Source of the DNA: Alphaproteobacteria bacterium
Lineage (GTDB): Bacteria > Pseudomonadota > Alphaproteobacteria > JANQMY01
DNA: 64,000 bases
Assembly: GCA_028289425.1 (NCBI GenBank)
Contig: JANQPL010000018.1
Span: 124,001-188,000 of the forward strand
Direction: 5' to 3'
In this document: positions 18,886 to 29,479 of the stretch, piece after piece
Layout: each line of letters opens with the position of its first letter
Numbering within the stretch: position 1 is the first letter of the stretch
Made by a program: the position numbers and the translations under genes
The notes under the pieces: generated by a model
What the model was told of the DNA's origin: nothing
Database searches by the model: none
The model's input: only the letters and a program-made list of their open reading frames with translations

Positions 18886-19737
18886 GTGACTTACGGAAAA
18901 CTGGGAATCCTCTCGGGTGGCGGCGAATTGCCCAAGATCCTGGTAGACGCGTGCCTCGAGGCTGACAAACCATTTCATGTTCTGGCAATTGACGGTGCTT
19001 GCGGCCTTGCATGGCTGCAAAAGCTGCCTCACCACGTCATTCAAATGGGGACACTAAAGCGGACTCGGTCGATACTGGAAGATGAGGGCTGCGATGCCAT
19101 TGTCATGGTGGGCCGGGTGGCGCGTCCGAACTTCGCAAATCTGAAAGTCGACATGCTGGGGGCTAAACTTCTGCCGAAGGTGGTTTTGGCCGCGCGGAAT
19201 GGCGATGACGCTCTTTTGCGGGTTTTGGTCGATCAGTTTGAAGCGTTTGGGTTTACGGTTCTTGGTGCGGATGATGTGGTTGAAAGCCTGCTCATTGGGG
19301 GTGAATGTCTAACGAAATCACAGCCCAATGATGCCCAGCAGGCTGATATTGAGAAGGCATTTAATGCGGCGAAGGAGCTTGGGCGTCTCGATATTGGACA
19401 AGCGGCCGTGGTATGCCGCGGGGTTGTTCTGGCAGTGGAAGCCGCCGAGGGAACGGACCAAATGCTCCGCAGATGCGCTGCCCTGCCGGAGAATGTCAGG
19501 GGGACTGTGGGCGCGCGCGATGGCGTATTGGTCAAAGTAAAAAAGCCCAATCAAGAGCGCCGCACAGATCTTCCGGTTATTGGGGTGGAAACTGTCGATC
19601 GCGCTGCAGATGCCGGTCTGGCGGGCATCGCATTGGAAGCGGGCAACGCCCTGGTGCTTAACCGTAAGCGGGTGGCAGAGCGTGCGGATGCTCTGAACTT
19701 GTTCGTTGTCGGCGTTAACAGGGGCGCCGGTCGATGA
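18886..19737 (+). CDS. lpxI: UDP-2,3-diacylglucosamine pyrophosphatase LpxI
   Basis: Hydrolyses UDP-2,3-diacylglucosamine to lipid X, using the alphaproteobacterial enzyme that replaces LpxH. The 283-residue protein begins GKLGILSGGGELPKILVDAC, the N-terminal domain, and its C-terminal catalytic domain includes KVKKPNQERRTDLPVIGVETV with the conserved DLPxIG. A GTG start at 18886 with GAGG close upstream was used. No metallophosphoesterase motif is present, as expected for LpxI. It is flanked by lpxA and lpxB. Confidence 0.94.
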   Translation: MTYGKLGILSGGGELPKILVDACLEADKPFHVLAIDGACGLAWLQKLPHHVIQMGTLKRTRSILEDEGCDAIVMVGRVARPNFANLKVDMLGAKLLPKVVLAARNGDDALLRVLVDQFEAFGFTVLGADDVVESLLIGGECLTKSQPNDAQQADIEKAFNAAKELGRLDIGQAAVVCRGVVLAVEAAEGTDQMLRRCAALPENVRGTVGARDGVLVKVKKPNQERRTDLPVIGVETVDRAADAGLAGIALEAGNALVLNRKRVAERADALNLFVVGVNRGAGR

Positions 19738-19749
19738 CGCCGTCTGGAT

Positions 19750-20931
19750 ATGTCTCAACCTAGAAGCATCTTCATTGTCGCGGGCGAGACTTCCGGCGAT
19801 CTATTGGGTGCGCAGCTCATGCGTGCCATATCCGAAACTTCGAAGGCGCCGGTTCGGTTCTCCGGTGTCGGGGGGCACAAGATGCAGGAGGCCGGGCTCT
19901 ACCCCGTGTTTCCGATGCGCGACATTGCGCTCATGGGGGCGGCGGAGATCGTTCCGCGTCTTAGGAACATTTTTCAGCGCATGAATGCGACGGCTAAGAT
20001 CGCCGCAAAATCGGTACCTGATTTGGTCGTCCTTATCGACTCTCCGGAATTCAATCTCCGGCTGGCGAAACGGATAAAGCGGCGCAACCCCTCGATTCCT
20101 GTAACGTTGTATGTGGCTCCTCAGGTTTGGGCGTCACGCCCCGGCCGTGTCCGAAAAATGGCAAAGTTCGTCGATCATATCTTTGCCCTGTTCCCATTTG
20201 AAAAGACGTTCTTTGAAGAGGCAGGCATTCCCTGCACCATCGTTGGCCATCCGGTGGTCGAAAGAAAGAATATGATGGTAGGCGGAATGGCATTTCGTCA
20301 GACCCATGACATTCTCTCGACATCGAACTTGATCTGCTTGTTGCCGGGAAGCCGCTTAAACGAAGTTCGTCGTCTTTTACCGATTTTCGAAGGCGCCTTG
20401 GAACTGCTTCTGGAAGAGTTTCCGGATACTAAGGTCGCGGTCCCCGTCGTTCCTCATGTGCGAGAACACGTTTTGCCGCGACTAAAGGAGTGGGCCCGGG
20501 CGCCAATAATTGTTGAAGAAGAGGCTGAAAAGTACGCCCTGTTTAATGCGGCTGACGTGGCGCTCGCCGCGTCCGGCACAGTCGCCCTGGAATTGGCTCT
20601 TGCTAGAACACCTGCGGTTATTGCCTATCGGGTCGATCCTGTTACGGCATTTGTCGCCCGCCGGATTATCACGACGCGCTTTGTGAACCTGATCAACCTC
20701 ATTGTGGACCACCCGGCCATTCCCGAGCTTTTGCAAGAGAATTGTACAGCCGACAAGTTGGCTCATGCCGTGGGTGAACTCCTTCGCTCTGAGGCGGCCC
20801 GCAAAGAACAACTTTCTTATGTGGACAAAGCGGTCTCAGCTCTTGGTACGGACGATCTGGCACCAAGTATCCGCGCGGCGCGCGCCGTTCTGGCATTGCT
20901 CGAGAAAAAGGGCGCCAAGGCCAGCCCCTAA
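19750..20931 (+). CDS. lpxB: lipid-A-disaccharide synthase
   Basis: Glycosyltransferase (GT19) that joins lipid X to UDP-diacylglucosamine. The 393-residue protein has IFIVAGETSGDLLGAQLM at the N-terminus, DSPEFNLRLAKRIK, the YVAPQVWASRPGR segment, the LLPGSRLNEVRRLLP motif, and near the end AASGTVALELALARTPAVIAY split by the nucleotide-binding loop. It closes the lpx cluster and runs towards gltA with only 26 bp between. Confidence 0.96.
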   Translation: MSQPRSIFIVAGETSGDLLGAQLMRAISETSKAPVRFSGVGGHKMQEAGLYPVFPMRDIALMGAAEIVPRLRNIFQRMNATAKIAAKSVPDLVVLIDSPEFNLRLAKRIKRRNPSIPVTLYVAPQVWASRPGRVRKMAKFVDHIFALFPFEKTFFEEAGIPCTIVGHPVVERKNMMVGGMAFRQTHDILSTSNLICLLPGSRLNEVRRLLPIFEGALELLLEEFPDTKVAVPVVPHVREHVLPRLKEWARAPIIVEEEAEKYALFNAADVALAASGTVALELALARTPAVIAYRVDPVTAFVARRIITTRFVNLINLIVDHPAIPELLQENCTADKLAHAVGELLRSEAARKEQLSYVDKAVSALGTDDLAPSIRAARAVLALLEKKGAKASP

Positions 20932-20957
20932 CGCCCATCAATGCTTGTTGCCGCGGT

Positions 20958-22271
20958 CTATCGCGATGTAATCGCCACGTAGTCGCGGCGCTCTTCACCG
21001 GTGTAGAGCTGACGCGGGCGGCCGATTTTCTGATTGGGATCCGCGATCATTTCAGCCCATTGGGCGATCCAACCAACGGTTCTTGCCAACGCGAACAATA
21101 CGGTGAACATTTCGGTCGGAAAGCCCAGCGCCCGAAGGGTTATGCCGGAATAGAAATCGATGTTGGGATAGAGCTTCTTTTCGACGAAGTACTCATCTTC
21201 CAAGGCAATCCGTTCCAATTCCATCGCCACATCAAGTAGCGGATCGTCTTTAATGCCCAGCACTTCAAGCACCTCATGACAGGTTTGCTGCATGACGCGC
21301 GCACGAGGGTCGTAGTTCTTGTAGACGCGGTGTCCAAATCCCATGAGGCGGAAGGGATCGTCCTTGTCTTTTGCCTTGCCCACATATTCAGAGATGCGGT
21401 CTTTTGTTCCGATTTCCTCAAGCATATTGAGGGCAGCTTCATTCGCTCCACCGTGTGCCGGACCCCACAGGCATGCGATTCCGGCTGCGATGCACGCGAA
21501 GGGGTTTGCACCTGAGGACCCCGCCAATCGCACAGTCGATGTGGATGCATTTTGCTCGTGATCCGCGTGCAGAATGAAAATCCGGTCCATGGCGCGCGCC
21601 AGCACAGGATTGGACTGATATTCTTCACAGGGTACGGCAAAACACATGCGCAAGAAATTGTCCGAGTAATCAAGGTCGTTGCGCGGATAAATGAAAGGTT
21701 GGCCTTGCGAGTACTTGTAGGCCATGGCCGCAATGGTCGGCATTTTCGCGATCATGCGACGGCTCGCAATCATCCGTTGCTGCGGGTCGTTGATATCGGT
21801 CGAGTCGTGATAGAACGCCGAAAGGGCGCCAACCACACCGCATACGATCGCCATCGGGTGGGCATCCCGTCGGAAGCCCCGATAGAAGTTCATGAGCTGC
21901 TCATGAACCATGGAATGGTAAGTGATGGCGTGATCGAAGTCTTCTAGTTGCTCTTTGGTCGGAAGATCGCCGTACAGTAGAACATAGCAGGTTTCCATGA
22001 AGTTGCCCTGTTCCGCGAGCTGTTCGATAGGATAACCGCGATACAGGAGGACGCCTTCGTTGCCATCGATATAGGTGATTGAACTCTCTGTGCTTGCCGT
22101 GGACGTAAAACCCGGATCATAGGTAAACATGCCCGTCTGAGCGTAAAGCTTACGAACGTCAATGACTTCGGGGCCGACGCTGCCCCCTAATATTGGCGCT
22201 TCCACCGATTTGTTGTTGGCCGTAATTGTGGCCGTGCCGACCGGCTTCCCTGGCTTTAGCAGTCCGTCCAT
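20958..22271 (-). CDS. gltA: citrate synthase (type II)
   Basis: Condenses acetyl-CoA and oxaloacetate to citrate. The 437-residue length and N-terminal beta domain (residues 1-60, before [17 protein letters not shown]) are those of the hexameric, NADH-sensitive bacterial type. Catalytic residues are visible in [20 protein letters not shown], in [10 protein letters not shown] (histidine), and in [13 protein letters not shown] and the downstream aspartate region DVAMELE. Its start is 138 bp downstream of gltX on the same strand, enough for its own promoter. Confidence 0.97.
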   Translation of the reverse strand: MDGLLKPGKPVGTATITANNKSVEAPILGGSVGPEVIDVRKLYAQTGMFTYDPGFTSTASTESSITYIDGNEGVLLYRGYPIEQLAEQGNFMETCYVLLYGDLPTKEQLEDFDHAITYHSMVHEQLMNFYRGFRRDAHPMAIVCGVVGALSAFYHDSTDINDPQQRMIASRRMIAKMPTIAAMAYKYSQGQPFIYPRNDLDYSDNFLRMCFAVPCEEYQSNPVLARAMDRIFILHADHEQNASTSTVRLAGSSGANPFACIAAGIACLWGPAHGGANEAALNMLEEIGTKDRISEYVGKAKDKDDPFRLMGFGHRVYKNYDPRARVMQQTCHEVLEVLGIKDDPLLDVAMELERIALEDEYFVEKKLYPNIDFYSGITLRALGFPTEMFTVLFALARTVGWIAQWAEMIADPNQKIGRPRQLYTGEERRDYVAITSR

Positions 22272-22409
22272 ACCGTCCTCATCTATGTGAAATCTTGCGC
22301 CTTATATGTCCGGCCCTTGGCGGGAAGGCAAGTACGCATTTGATTGTGAGAATTGCTGCCCCGTCATAATACGATGCTTGAGGGCAAGAAGTACAATAAA
22401 ATCATTATG

Positions 22410-23798
22410 TTAGATGTCTCTTAGGCGATCAATTGTCTCCTTTTTGCCGATCAATGCAGCAATATCAAAGATGCCGGGGGCTGCTGTCTTGCCGGTCAAG
22501 GCAACCCGCAGGGCGGGACCGATCTTGCCCAGTTTGAGGCCGGCATTTTCCGCAAAGCCTCGAATGGTGCTGCCGATATTGTCGACGGTCCAATCATCCA
22601 CGGCCCCCAGCTCAGTCGCTAGATTCCCAATGAGTGCCCGGGTTTCCGGCGTCAATAGATTTTGACCTTTATCATCCGGCTGGATGGGGCGTTCCGCCAA
22701 AACAAAGTCAACCTGATCGGCAAGATCGATGAGCGTTTTCGACCGCTCCTTAACCAGTGGCATAGCGCGCGCCACGAGCTGCTCTTGTGGTGGATCAAGC
22801 GACCAGTTTTTGAACCAAATCAATGTCTTGGCTAAGTCAGCGTCCGGCGTGGTGCGGAGATAGTGGGCGTTCAGGTTTTCCAATTTCGCTAAATCAAACC
22901 GCGCCGGGCCTTTGCCGATGGCCTCGAGGTTGAACCACTCAATGGCTTGTGCAGTTGAGATGATCTCGTCATCACCGTGGCTCCATCCCAAGCGCAGGAG
23001 GTAGTTTCTCACGGCCTCAGGCAACATGCCCATATCGCGATAAGCATCGACACCCAGCGCGCCGTGGCGCTTCGAGAGTTTTGCGCCATCGTCCCCATGA
23101 ATGAGGGGAATGTGTGCGTATTGAGGACGCGGCCACTGCAAAGCATCGATGAGCTGCGCCTGACGCGCCGCATTGTTTAAATGGTCATCGCCGCGGATCA
23201 AGTGAGTCACACCCATGTCGTGGTCGTCAACCACGACCGCAAGCATATATGTCGGCGTACCATCACTCCGCACCAAGATCATGTCGTCGAGCTGATCGTT
23301 TGAAAACGTAACCTCGCCTTGAACACTGTCTCGAATAACCGTGACCCCGCTTTCTGGGGCGCGGAACCGAATTGCCGGCGGCCGGCCGGGAGGCGCTTCG
23401 TTAGCCGGACGGTCGCGCCAGCGGCCGTCATACTTGAGGGGGCGGCCTTCGCTGCGCGCCTTATCGCGCATCTCCTGCAGTTCCTCCGGTGTCGCATAGC
23501 AATGATAGGCATGCCCAGCCGCCAATAAGGTTTGGGCCACCTCCAAATGGCGTTCCGCCTGTTTGTGTTGAAAGAGCGGTGCCTCGTCCCAATCCAGGCC
23601 CAGCCAGATCAGCCCCTCTAGAATGGCATCTATGGCTTCTTGGGTGGATCGGGCACGGTCGGTATCTTCGACCCGTAGAAGGTACTTTCCGCCTTGATTC
23701 CGCGCATACAGCCAGTTGAAAAGGGCCGTACGTGCGCCGCCGATGTGAAGGAATCCAGTTGGTGATGGGGCGAAGCGAGTGACGACGGGGCTGGACAT
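22410..23798 (-). CDS. gltX: glutamyl-tRNA synthetase
   Basis: Charges tRNA-Glu with glutamate. The 462-residue class I synthetase has the HIGH-type motif in [20 protein letters not shown] (20 residues), [11 protein letters not shown], and the KLSKRHG signature in the middle. The C-terminal anticodon-binding region is helical. It starts directly with [15 protein letters not shown]. Alphaproteobacteria often have a second gltX; only this copy is in the window. It is divergent from the molybdoenzyme gene with 189 bp between. Confidence 0.96.
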   Translation of the reverse strand: MSSPVVTRFAPSPTGFLHIGGARTALFNWLYARNQGGKYLLRVEDTDRARSTQEAIDAILEGLIWLGLDWDEAPLFQHKQAERHLEVAQTLLAAGHAYHCYATPEELQEMRDKARSEGRPLKYDGRWRDRPANEAPPGRPPAIRFRAPESGVTVIRDSVQGEVTFSNDQLDDMILVRSDGTPTYMLAVVVDDHDMGVTHLIRGDDHLNNAARQAQLIDALQWPRPQYAHIPLIHGDDGAKLSKRHGALGVDAYRDMGMLPEAVRNYLLRLGWSHGDDEIISTAQAIEWFNLEAIGKGPARFDLAKLENLNAHYLRTTPDADLAKTLIWFKNWSLDPPQEQLVARAMPLVKERSKTLIDLADQVDFVLAERPIQPDDKGQNLLTPETRALIGNLATELGAVDDWTVDNIGSTIRGFAENAGLKLGKIGPALRVALTGKTAAPGIFDIAALIGKKETIDRLRDI

Positions 23799-23987
23799 GC
23801 AAAATGACCGTGTTGAAGGTGGCTGTTTAGCTTTCGGGAGAAACCGGGCTTTCTTAGCACATTTGTCCCATCCTCATGAACAGCGACAAAAATGCCCATT
23901 TGCTGCTCACCTGGGTCGGAAAGTTAGTCTTGAAATAAGACCCAAAATCAGGAAGCATGGTCCTCCAACCGTCCAAAGGAGAGCGCC

Positions 23988-26336
23988 ATGGGAGCTGAAG
24001 TCGTCGTGCATCGGTCAATTTCCAGAACACCCATTCCAAGCGAAGCCAAGGATCTTCCTACGGTGTGCGTGCTGTGCAGCCACAATTGCGGAATCACGGT
24101 CGACGTGAGCGACGGACAAATCACGAAAATTCAGCCGGATAAATCCAATCCAATCACCGAAGGGTATATCTGCAACAAGGTTATGTCGGTGGACAAATAT
24201 GCCCGGCACGCCCAACGTCTTGAATACCCGATGAGGCGGCGGCCAGATGGGACGTTTGAGCAAGTCAGTTGGGACACGGCGCTTTCCGAGATCGCGCAGA
24301 AGCTCAGCGACATCCGCCACACACATTCGCCGGAAGCGATCGGCCTCATCGGCATTGGTGGTCAGGCGAACCATATGGATGGCGCATATGGGCTGAATTT
24401 TCTTTCGGCTCTTGGGTCTAAGCGGTGGTTCAATGCATTTGCTCAAGAAAAGCATCAGCATTTCTTGATTAGCCACTGGATGTTCGACGCTCCGCCAACG
24501 GCATTCTACCATCCGGATACCGCGAACACGGATTATCTGCTGGTTATGGGCACAAATCCCAAAATCAGCAATCGGGGTCACAATGCGAACGACACGTTCC
24601 GAGATCTCGCAAAAGATGACTCGGTTCAGATTGTTATCGTTGATCCCCGTGACACGGAGACAACCCGCCTCGCCAATCGGCATCTGAAAGCAAAGCCTGG
24701 AACGGACGCATATTTACTACTTGGCATCGCCGCAACTCTGACTCGCGAAGGGGGACTGATCGATCCTGATTACATCGAACAAAACACGGTGGACTACGAT
24801 GCATTGTGCGCAGCTCTTGCGGATGTCGATTTGGATGAGATGGCGCGGCGGTGCGGTCTCACTCGGGAAATTATTGAAGAAACGGCAAGGGACTTCGCCA
24901 GGGCAGAGCGGGCCGCCATTATGTGGGACCTGGCGATCGAGCAGATACCATTCTCAACGCTCGTGTCTTATTTCCTTCATATGATTCCGGCCATCACCGG
25001 CAATGTGGGCAAAGAAGGTGGTATGCATTTCATGGGTACCGCAACGCCGCCCGAGTGGAATTCCAAGCGGTTTGATGAGCCGGTGCGCGCCCATGTGTCG
25101 GGCATTCGCGCGATTTCGGCTTTGGGTGGATTTGCCATGTTTTCGCCGACCCTGGTGCCCGAGGAAATTTTGTCGGACAGAGACGATCGGCTGCGGGCCG
25201 TGATCGTTGAAGGGTCCAATCCATATTTGTCTTACTCAGATACGTCCCGTTGGCGCGAGGCGCGCAAGAAGCTCGATTTGATGGTCGTGATCGAACCTGC
25301 GATGACGGAAACCGCATGGGACGCGGACTACGTTCTGCCGGTCCCAACGGGATATGAAAAATGGGAGCAGGCGGGCTTTCCAAAGGGGTTCCCTGGGATT
25401 TACATGCAGCTTCGGCCGCCTGTGCTGGCCGCCGAAGGCGACGTGCTGCCTGAGCCTGAAATCTATATTCAGCTTGCTGAGAAAATGAGCTTGGTACCGT
25501 CGGTTCCGGCAAAGCTGCATGAACTTGCTAAAGGGGCGCGAACCGCAAAAGGGGCCGCCGCATTTTTGATGGAAGCGCAGCAATCGGCACCTAATGCAGC
25601 GGCGATGATCGCTTGGACCTATCGCACCGTCGGGGAATACTTACCATCGCCCGCGCTTGCCGCCATATGGCTGCAAGCCTTTGGCAACGCGCTTGTAAGA
25701 CCTGACGCGATTAAGCGTGTCTTTGGCAAACGAATGGATACGGACGATCCTTTCGAAATCGGACATCAGCTATTCGAGGAAATCCTTGCCCATCCGGAGG
25801 GGCTTGAAATCGCCCGCTTGAATCCGGAAACGAATCTGCAAGATCACACAGGGTGGGAAGACAAAAAGATTAGGCTGTTGCCGCAAGAGCTGACGACGGA
25901 AATTGCCCGGTGCAAGTCAACGCCGCCTGAAACGGATGACAATTTCCCATTCGTTCTTGCGGCGGGTCTGCGCACATCGTGGACGGCGAACACCATTCAA
26001 CGAGACCCATCCTGGCGCAAAGGAAGAGGGCCACACTGCACGCTGCATCTTTCTCCTGAAGATGCGCAAAGCCTGAGCATAGAGACAGGAGACCCCATTC
26101 GGGTGTCCACACGGCGCGGCCAGGTTGAGCTTCCCGCCGAAGTGGATAAGCGGTGCCAGCGAGGTCATGTGTGGATCCCAAATGGATTTGGCATGATTAC
26201 GCCGAACTCTGATCCCAAACGGCCCGTGCTGGACGGCGTCAACACCAATGAATTGACGGATGTTGCCGACCGCGATCCGATTTCCGGATGCCCGCACCAC
26301 AAATACACGCTGTGTCAGTTGGAACGGGTAGCCTGA
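23988..26336 (+). CDS. molybdopterin-dependent oxidoreductase, substrate unknown
   Basis: Large DMSO-reductase-superfamily enzyme of 782 residues. A [4Fe-4S] site is given by C27, C30, C34 and C62 (Cx2Cx3Cx27C). The catalytic domain follows (SWDTALSEIAQKL, MGTNPKISNRGHN, VDPRDTETTRLANRHL, KPGTDAYLLLGIA), and the C-terminal molybdopterin-dinucleotide-binding domain includes PFVLAAGLRTSWTANTIQRD. The region that normally carries the Mo ligand (about 152-166) reads QEKHQHFLISHWMF and has no Cys or Sec. There is no Tat signal, so it is probably cytoplasmic. No partner iron-sulfur, diaphorase or fdhD gene is adjacent. AAAGGAGAG precedes the ATG. Formate-dehydrogenase-like is the closest description; the substrate is not known. 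Confidence 0.88.
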   Translation: MGAEVVVHRSISRTPIPSEAKDLPTVCVLCSHNCGITVDVSDGQITKIQPDKSNPITEGYICNKVMSVDKYARHAQRLEYPMRRRPDGTFEQVSWDTALSEIAQKLSDIRHTHSPEAIGLIGIGGQANHMDGAYGLNFLSALGSKRWFNAFAQEKHQHFLISHWMFDAPPTAFYHPDTANTDYLLVMGTNPKISNRGHNANDTFRDLAKDDSVQIVIVDPRDTETTRLANRHLKAKPGTDAYLLLGIAATLTREGGLIDPDYIEQNTVDYDALCAALADVDLDEMARRCGLTREIIEETARDFARAERAAIMWDLAIEQIPFSTLVSYFLHMIPAITGNVGKEGGMHFMGTATPPEWNSKRFDEPVRAHVSGIRAISALGGFAMFSPTLVPEEILSDRDDRLRAVIVEGSNPYLSYSDTSRWREARKKLDLMVVIEPAMTETAWDADYVLPVPTGYEKWEQAGFPKGFPGIYMQLRPPVLAAEGDVLPEPEIYIQLAEKMSLVPSVPAKLHELAKGARTAKGAAAFLMEAQQSAPNAAAMIAWTYRTVGEYLPSPALAAIWLQAFGNALVRPDAIKRVFGKRMDTDDPFEIGHQLFEEILAHPEGLEIARLNPETNLQDHTGWEDKKIRLLPQELTTEIARCKSTPPETDDNFPFVLAAGLRTSWTANTIQRDPSWRKGRGPHCTLHLSPEDAQSLSIETGDPIRVSTRRGQVELPAEVDKRCQRGHVWIPNGFGMITPNSDPKRPVLDGVNTNELTDVADRDPISGCPHHKYTLCQLERVA

Positions 26337-26536
26337 CCTCTGGGGAAGGTTCTCACATTAGCCGCGCATGACGTCGCCGATGCTGCACAGGTCAATGGTT
26401 TGAGCATCCAAACCAATCCCTCTCATGTGTTCCGTATTCGTTCTCGCCAAGGGTTACGTCGAGAATATTAGTTTGGCCGCTGCACTCGGCGTATGTCACA
26501 CTCCTGGCAACACTCTCCGCCTTGTGTCTTCATCAG

Positions 26537-28711
26537 ATGGCCACATCAAGTCTTTCATCCGCATGGAAGTTGCTTCCTGGGGCCGCCTCAGGAGTTGTAA
26601 GGCAGTTCGGTCACAAGCTATCTGCCGTTACTGCGTGGTGTGCGGATCAGTGGACGCGCGACAAAGATCGTGTCGTTCTTTGGATACCGGTTTTTCTGGG
26701 GGCGGGCGTTGCGCTGTATTTTTCCATACACACGGAGCCGCCAGCTCATTCGGCGCTCGTGGTGGCGCTGCCAATAATCTTGGGATTGATGGGCCTCTGG
26801 CGAGGTCGTTTGCCACTCGTTCGCATGTGGCTGTTCGCGGCGCTGCTTGTGGCAATCGGGTTTGAGCTGGCGCAATTGCGTACGTGGTCGTTGACAGCGC
26901 CCACATTGTCAGACGTCGACCGCCCGCGAACGGTTTCGGGACAGGTCTTCAAGGTGTCCCAAATGTCACCGTCGGGCGTCAAACTCCTGCTGAGCCCCAG
27001 CTCGATCGAGCATGTCAATGCGGAAGACTTGCCGCGCCGCCTCAAAGTAACGGTCCGATCCAAGCGGCCTGACCTGATGCCGGGAGATTGGGTAGAGTTC
27101 CCCGCTATCCTTGGGCCCCCGCCAGGCCCTGTTGCTCCCGGAGCTTTCGATTTCCGCCGGCTTTATTGGTTTGATCAAATCGGCGGCGTTGGATTCGCAG
27201 TAGGAACTGTCAATCTGGTCGATCCGCAACGGAAGAATACGTTTTGGGAAAGCAGCGCCCTCGCGGCCGCCCGTTTTCGCGCAGGAGTCACAAACAAAAT
27301 TCAATTATCGCTGCCCGGAGAGGAAGGGGCGGTTGCCTCTGCCCTCATGACAGGCGAACGGACAGCGATCTCGAAAGATGACTTGCAAGCACTGAGAGAT
27401 TCAGGCTTGGCGCATTTGCTGGCGATTTCAGGGCTCCATATGGGACTTGCGGGGTTTGGTATCTTTCTAGCCGTCAGGTTTCTGTTGTCCCTATCCGAAA
27501 GGCTGACACTTAACTTTCCGATAAAAAAATGGGCGGCGGGCGCAGCCCTATTCGGCATCCTCTTCTATCTTGTCGCGTCCGGCATGGCCGTGTCCGCACA
27601 AAGAGCGTTCATCATGGCGGGGATTGTCTTCATCGCAATGATGTTAGATCGGTCTGCGATCACGCTACGCACGGTCGCTATTGCCGCGACCGCGATTATT
27701 TGCGTCACACCAGAAGTGGTGGTTGAAGCCGGATTTCAGATGTCGTTCTCTGCGGTGATTTGTCTAGTGGCGGCCTATGAGTTTATCCGATCACGGAATT
27801 ATTCTTACGCCGCACGGATTTGGGATCGCCCGATTGCTTGGGCCGCGATCTATGTTGTCGGCATAATCGTCACCAGTCTCGTGGCCAGCATGGCTACGTC
27901 GCCAATGGCTGCATACCATTTTCACCGGGTGCCCCATTACAGTGTCATTGGGGATCTGGTGGCCATGCCGCTCATGGCCTTTGTGGTCATGCCAAGCGCA
28001 ATCGTCACGTTTTTGACCATGCCCTTTGGCCTTGAATATGCGCCCCTTCAGCTGATGGGCTGGGGCATCCGCCAAATCCTTTCTGTCGGCCAGTTTGTTT
28101 CATCAATCCCCGGCGCCGTGACCGGCGTGCCGGCTTGGCCACCCGTGGCGTTCGGGCTGATTGTGTTTGGCGGCCTTTGGTTATGCCTTTGGCGCGAAAC
28201 ATGGCGCGTGCTTGGGCTGCCGATCATGGCGGCTGGTCTAACGGTCGGTCTGGTGGCGGACCAACCTGATATCCTCGTGTCCGGTGACGGAAATCAGGTT
28301 TTGTACCGCGGTCCGTCCGGATTCGTTGCATTGGATGCGCGGCGCAAGAAATTTGAAGCTGAATCCTGGCTCAGGCGGGCCGGGGATTTGCGCTCCCTGA
28401 AAGCTGCAGCATCGAAGGACTCCGTCCCTCACAAATGTGATGCGACCGGTTGCGCGGCGACGCTCCACACACAGCATTTGATGGCCATATCGCTTGATTT
28501 GGAGTCATTGTATGAGGATTGTATGAGGGCCGATATCGTGATTAGCATACGTCCCATCCGCAATCGGTGCGTCGGCCCGGAGCTTGTTATCGACAAGTTC
28601 GATCTATGGCGCAACGGCACCTATGCCATCTGGCTGACACGGGACGCCATTTCCTACACAACAAATAAGGCTGCGGAAGGCGATCGGTTGTGGACGCGCC
28701 GCGGCTCCTAA
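26537..28711 (+). CDS. comEC: ComEC/Rec2 family competence-type membrane protein
   Basis: Polytopic inner-membrane protein related to the ComEC DNA channel. It has 724 residues from the ATG at 26537; the frame opens at a TTG 15 bases earlier. There is an N-terminal membrane pair, an OB-like soluble domain (about 120-250) and the Competence domain with GERTAISKDDLQALRDSGLAHLLAISGLHM (GLAHLLAISGLHM is the signature) and about ten membrane helices. The C-terminal 170 residues occupy the place of the metallo-beta-lactamase-like domain but lack an HxHxDH motif. Competence has not been shown for most alphaproteobacteria, so DNA uptake is a family inference. It runs convergently into lexA, 9 bp away. 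Confidence 0.9.
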   Translation: MATSSLSSAWKLLPGAASGVVRQFGHKLSAVTAWCADQWTRDKDRVVLWIPVFLGAGVALYFSIHTEPPAHSALVVALPIILGLMGLWRGRLPLVRMWLFAALLVAIGFELAQLRTWSLTAPTLSDVDRPRTVSGQVFKVSQMSPSGVKLLLSPSSIEHVNAEDLPRRLKVTVRSKRPDLMPGDWVEFPAILGPPPGPVAPGAFDFRRLYWFDQIGGVGFAVGTVNLVDPQRKNTFWESSALAAARFRAGVTNKIQLSLPGEEGAVASALMTGERTAISKDDLQALRDSGLAHLLAISGLHMGLAGFGIFLAVRFLLSLSERLTLNFPIKKWAAGAALFGILFYLVASGMAVSAQRAFIMAGIVFIAMMLDRSAITLRTVAIAATAIICVTPEVVVEAGFQMSFSAVICLVAAYEFIRSRNYSYAARIWDRPIAWAAIYVVGIIVTSLVASMATSPMAAYHFHRVPHYSVIGDLVAMPLMAFVVMPSAIVTFLTMPFGLEYAPLQLMGWGIRQILSVGQFVSSIPGAVTGVPAWPPVAFGLIVFGGLWLCLWRETWRVLGLPIMAAGLTVGLVADQPDILVSGDGNQVLYRGPSGFVALDARRKKFEAESWLRRAGDLRSLKAAASKDSVPHKCDATGCAATLHTQHLMAISLDLESLYEDCMRADIVISIRPIRNRCVGPELVIDKFDLWRNGTYAIWLTRDAISYTTNKAAEGDRLWTRRGS

Positions 28712-28720
28712 TTGTCGCAT

Positions 28721-29434
28721 TTAATAACGGCGCAGCAAGCCCACCAGTTTGCCTTGAACCTTCACCCGGTCGGGGCCAAAGATGCGGGTCTCATAGGCCG
28801 GATTGGCGGCTTCGAGAGCTACCGAGTTACCCTTTTTGCGCAGCCTTTTAAGGGTCGCCTCCACATCATCGATCAACGCCACGACGATTTCGCCGTTCAC
28901 GGCGGTTTCGCATCGCCTCAAGATCACCACATCCCCGTCCAAAATGCCGGCATCGATCATCGAATCGCCGGTCACCTCAAGAGCGTAATGTTCTCCGCCG
29001 GCAATCATGTCGGCCGGCACGCCCACTTGATTACCTTTTTCGGACAGAGCTTCGATGGGCGTACCCGCAGCAATTCTGCCCAGGACCGGCACATCAACCG
29101 TACCCGCATAGTGGGGCGAAAGTTCAGGCGGTTCATTGCTCTCGTCAGGGCGCCATCGACTACCCCCTTCGATAACGCTGGGTGAAAAGCCCTTCGGCCT
29201 TGGAGGCGTTTGGGAAGATGTCTCGGGCAGCCGAACCACTTCGAGCGCGCGCGCCCGGTGGGCGAGGCGACGGATAAACCCACGCTCCTCCAGCGCCGTA
29301 ATCAAACGATGAATGCCCGACTTCGATCGAAGGTCGAGAGCTTCTTTCATTTCGTCGAAGGATGGGGAAACACCCGTCTCTTTGATCCGCTGATTGATGA
29401 AAAGAAGGAGCTCATACTGCTTTCGCGTCAGCAT
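28721..29434 (-). CDS. lexA: LexA repressor
   Basis: SOS repressor that self-cleaves when RecA is activated. From the ATG at 29434 it has 237 residues, the usual alphaproteobacterial length. The N-terminal winged helix reads [17 protein letters not shown] and [20 protein letters not shown]. The cleavage site Ala-Gly is in [11 protein letters not shown], the catalytic serine in [10 protein letters not shown] and the lysine in VEATLKRL. The nine residues encoded upstream of this ATG (from 29461) are outside the family N-terminus and were excluded; GGTGGA lies 4 bases before the chosen start. Autoregulation is supported by the operator at 29480. Confidence 0.96.
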   Translation of the reverse strand: MLTRKQYELLLFINQRIKETGVSPSFDEMKEALDLRSKSGIHRLITALEERGFIRRLAHRARALEVVRLPETSSQTPPRPKGFSPSVIEGGSRWRPDESNEPPELSPHYAGTVDVPVLGRIAAGTPIEALSEKGNQVGVPADMIAGGEHYALEVTGDSMIDAGILDGDVVILRRCETAVNGEIVVALIDDVEATLKRLRKKGNSVALEAANPAYETRIFGPDRVKVQGKLVGLLRRY

Positions 29435-29479
29435 GTTTCCACCCAAATCTTGATAGAACAAAACAAAAACATACGAAAT

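Noticed and set aside
26425-26865. Plus-strand ORF of 146 codons before comEC
   Set aside because: It overlaps the comEC start out of frame, is rich in Cys, Arg and Ser as shadow frames are, and has no ribosome site.
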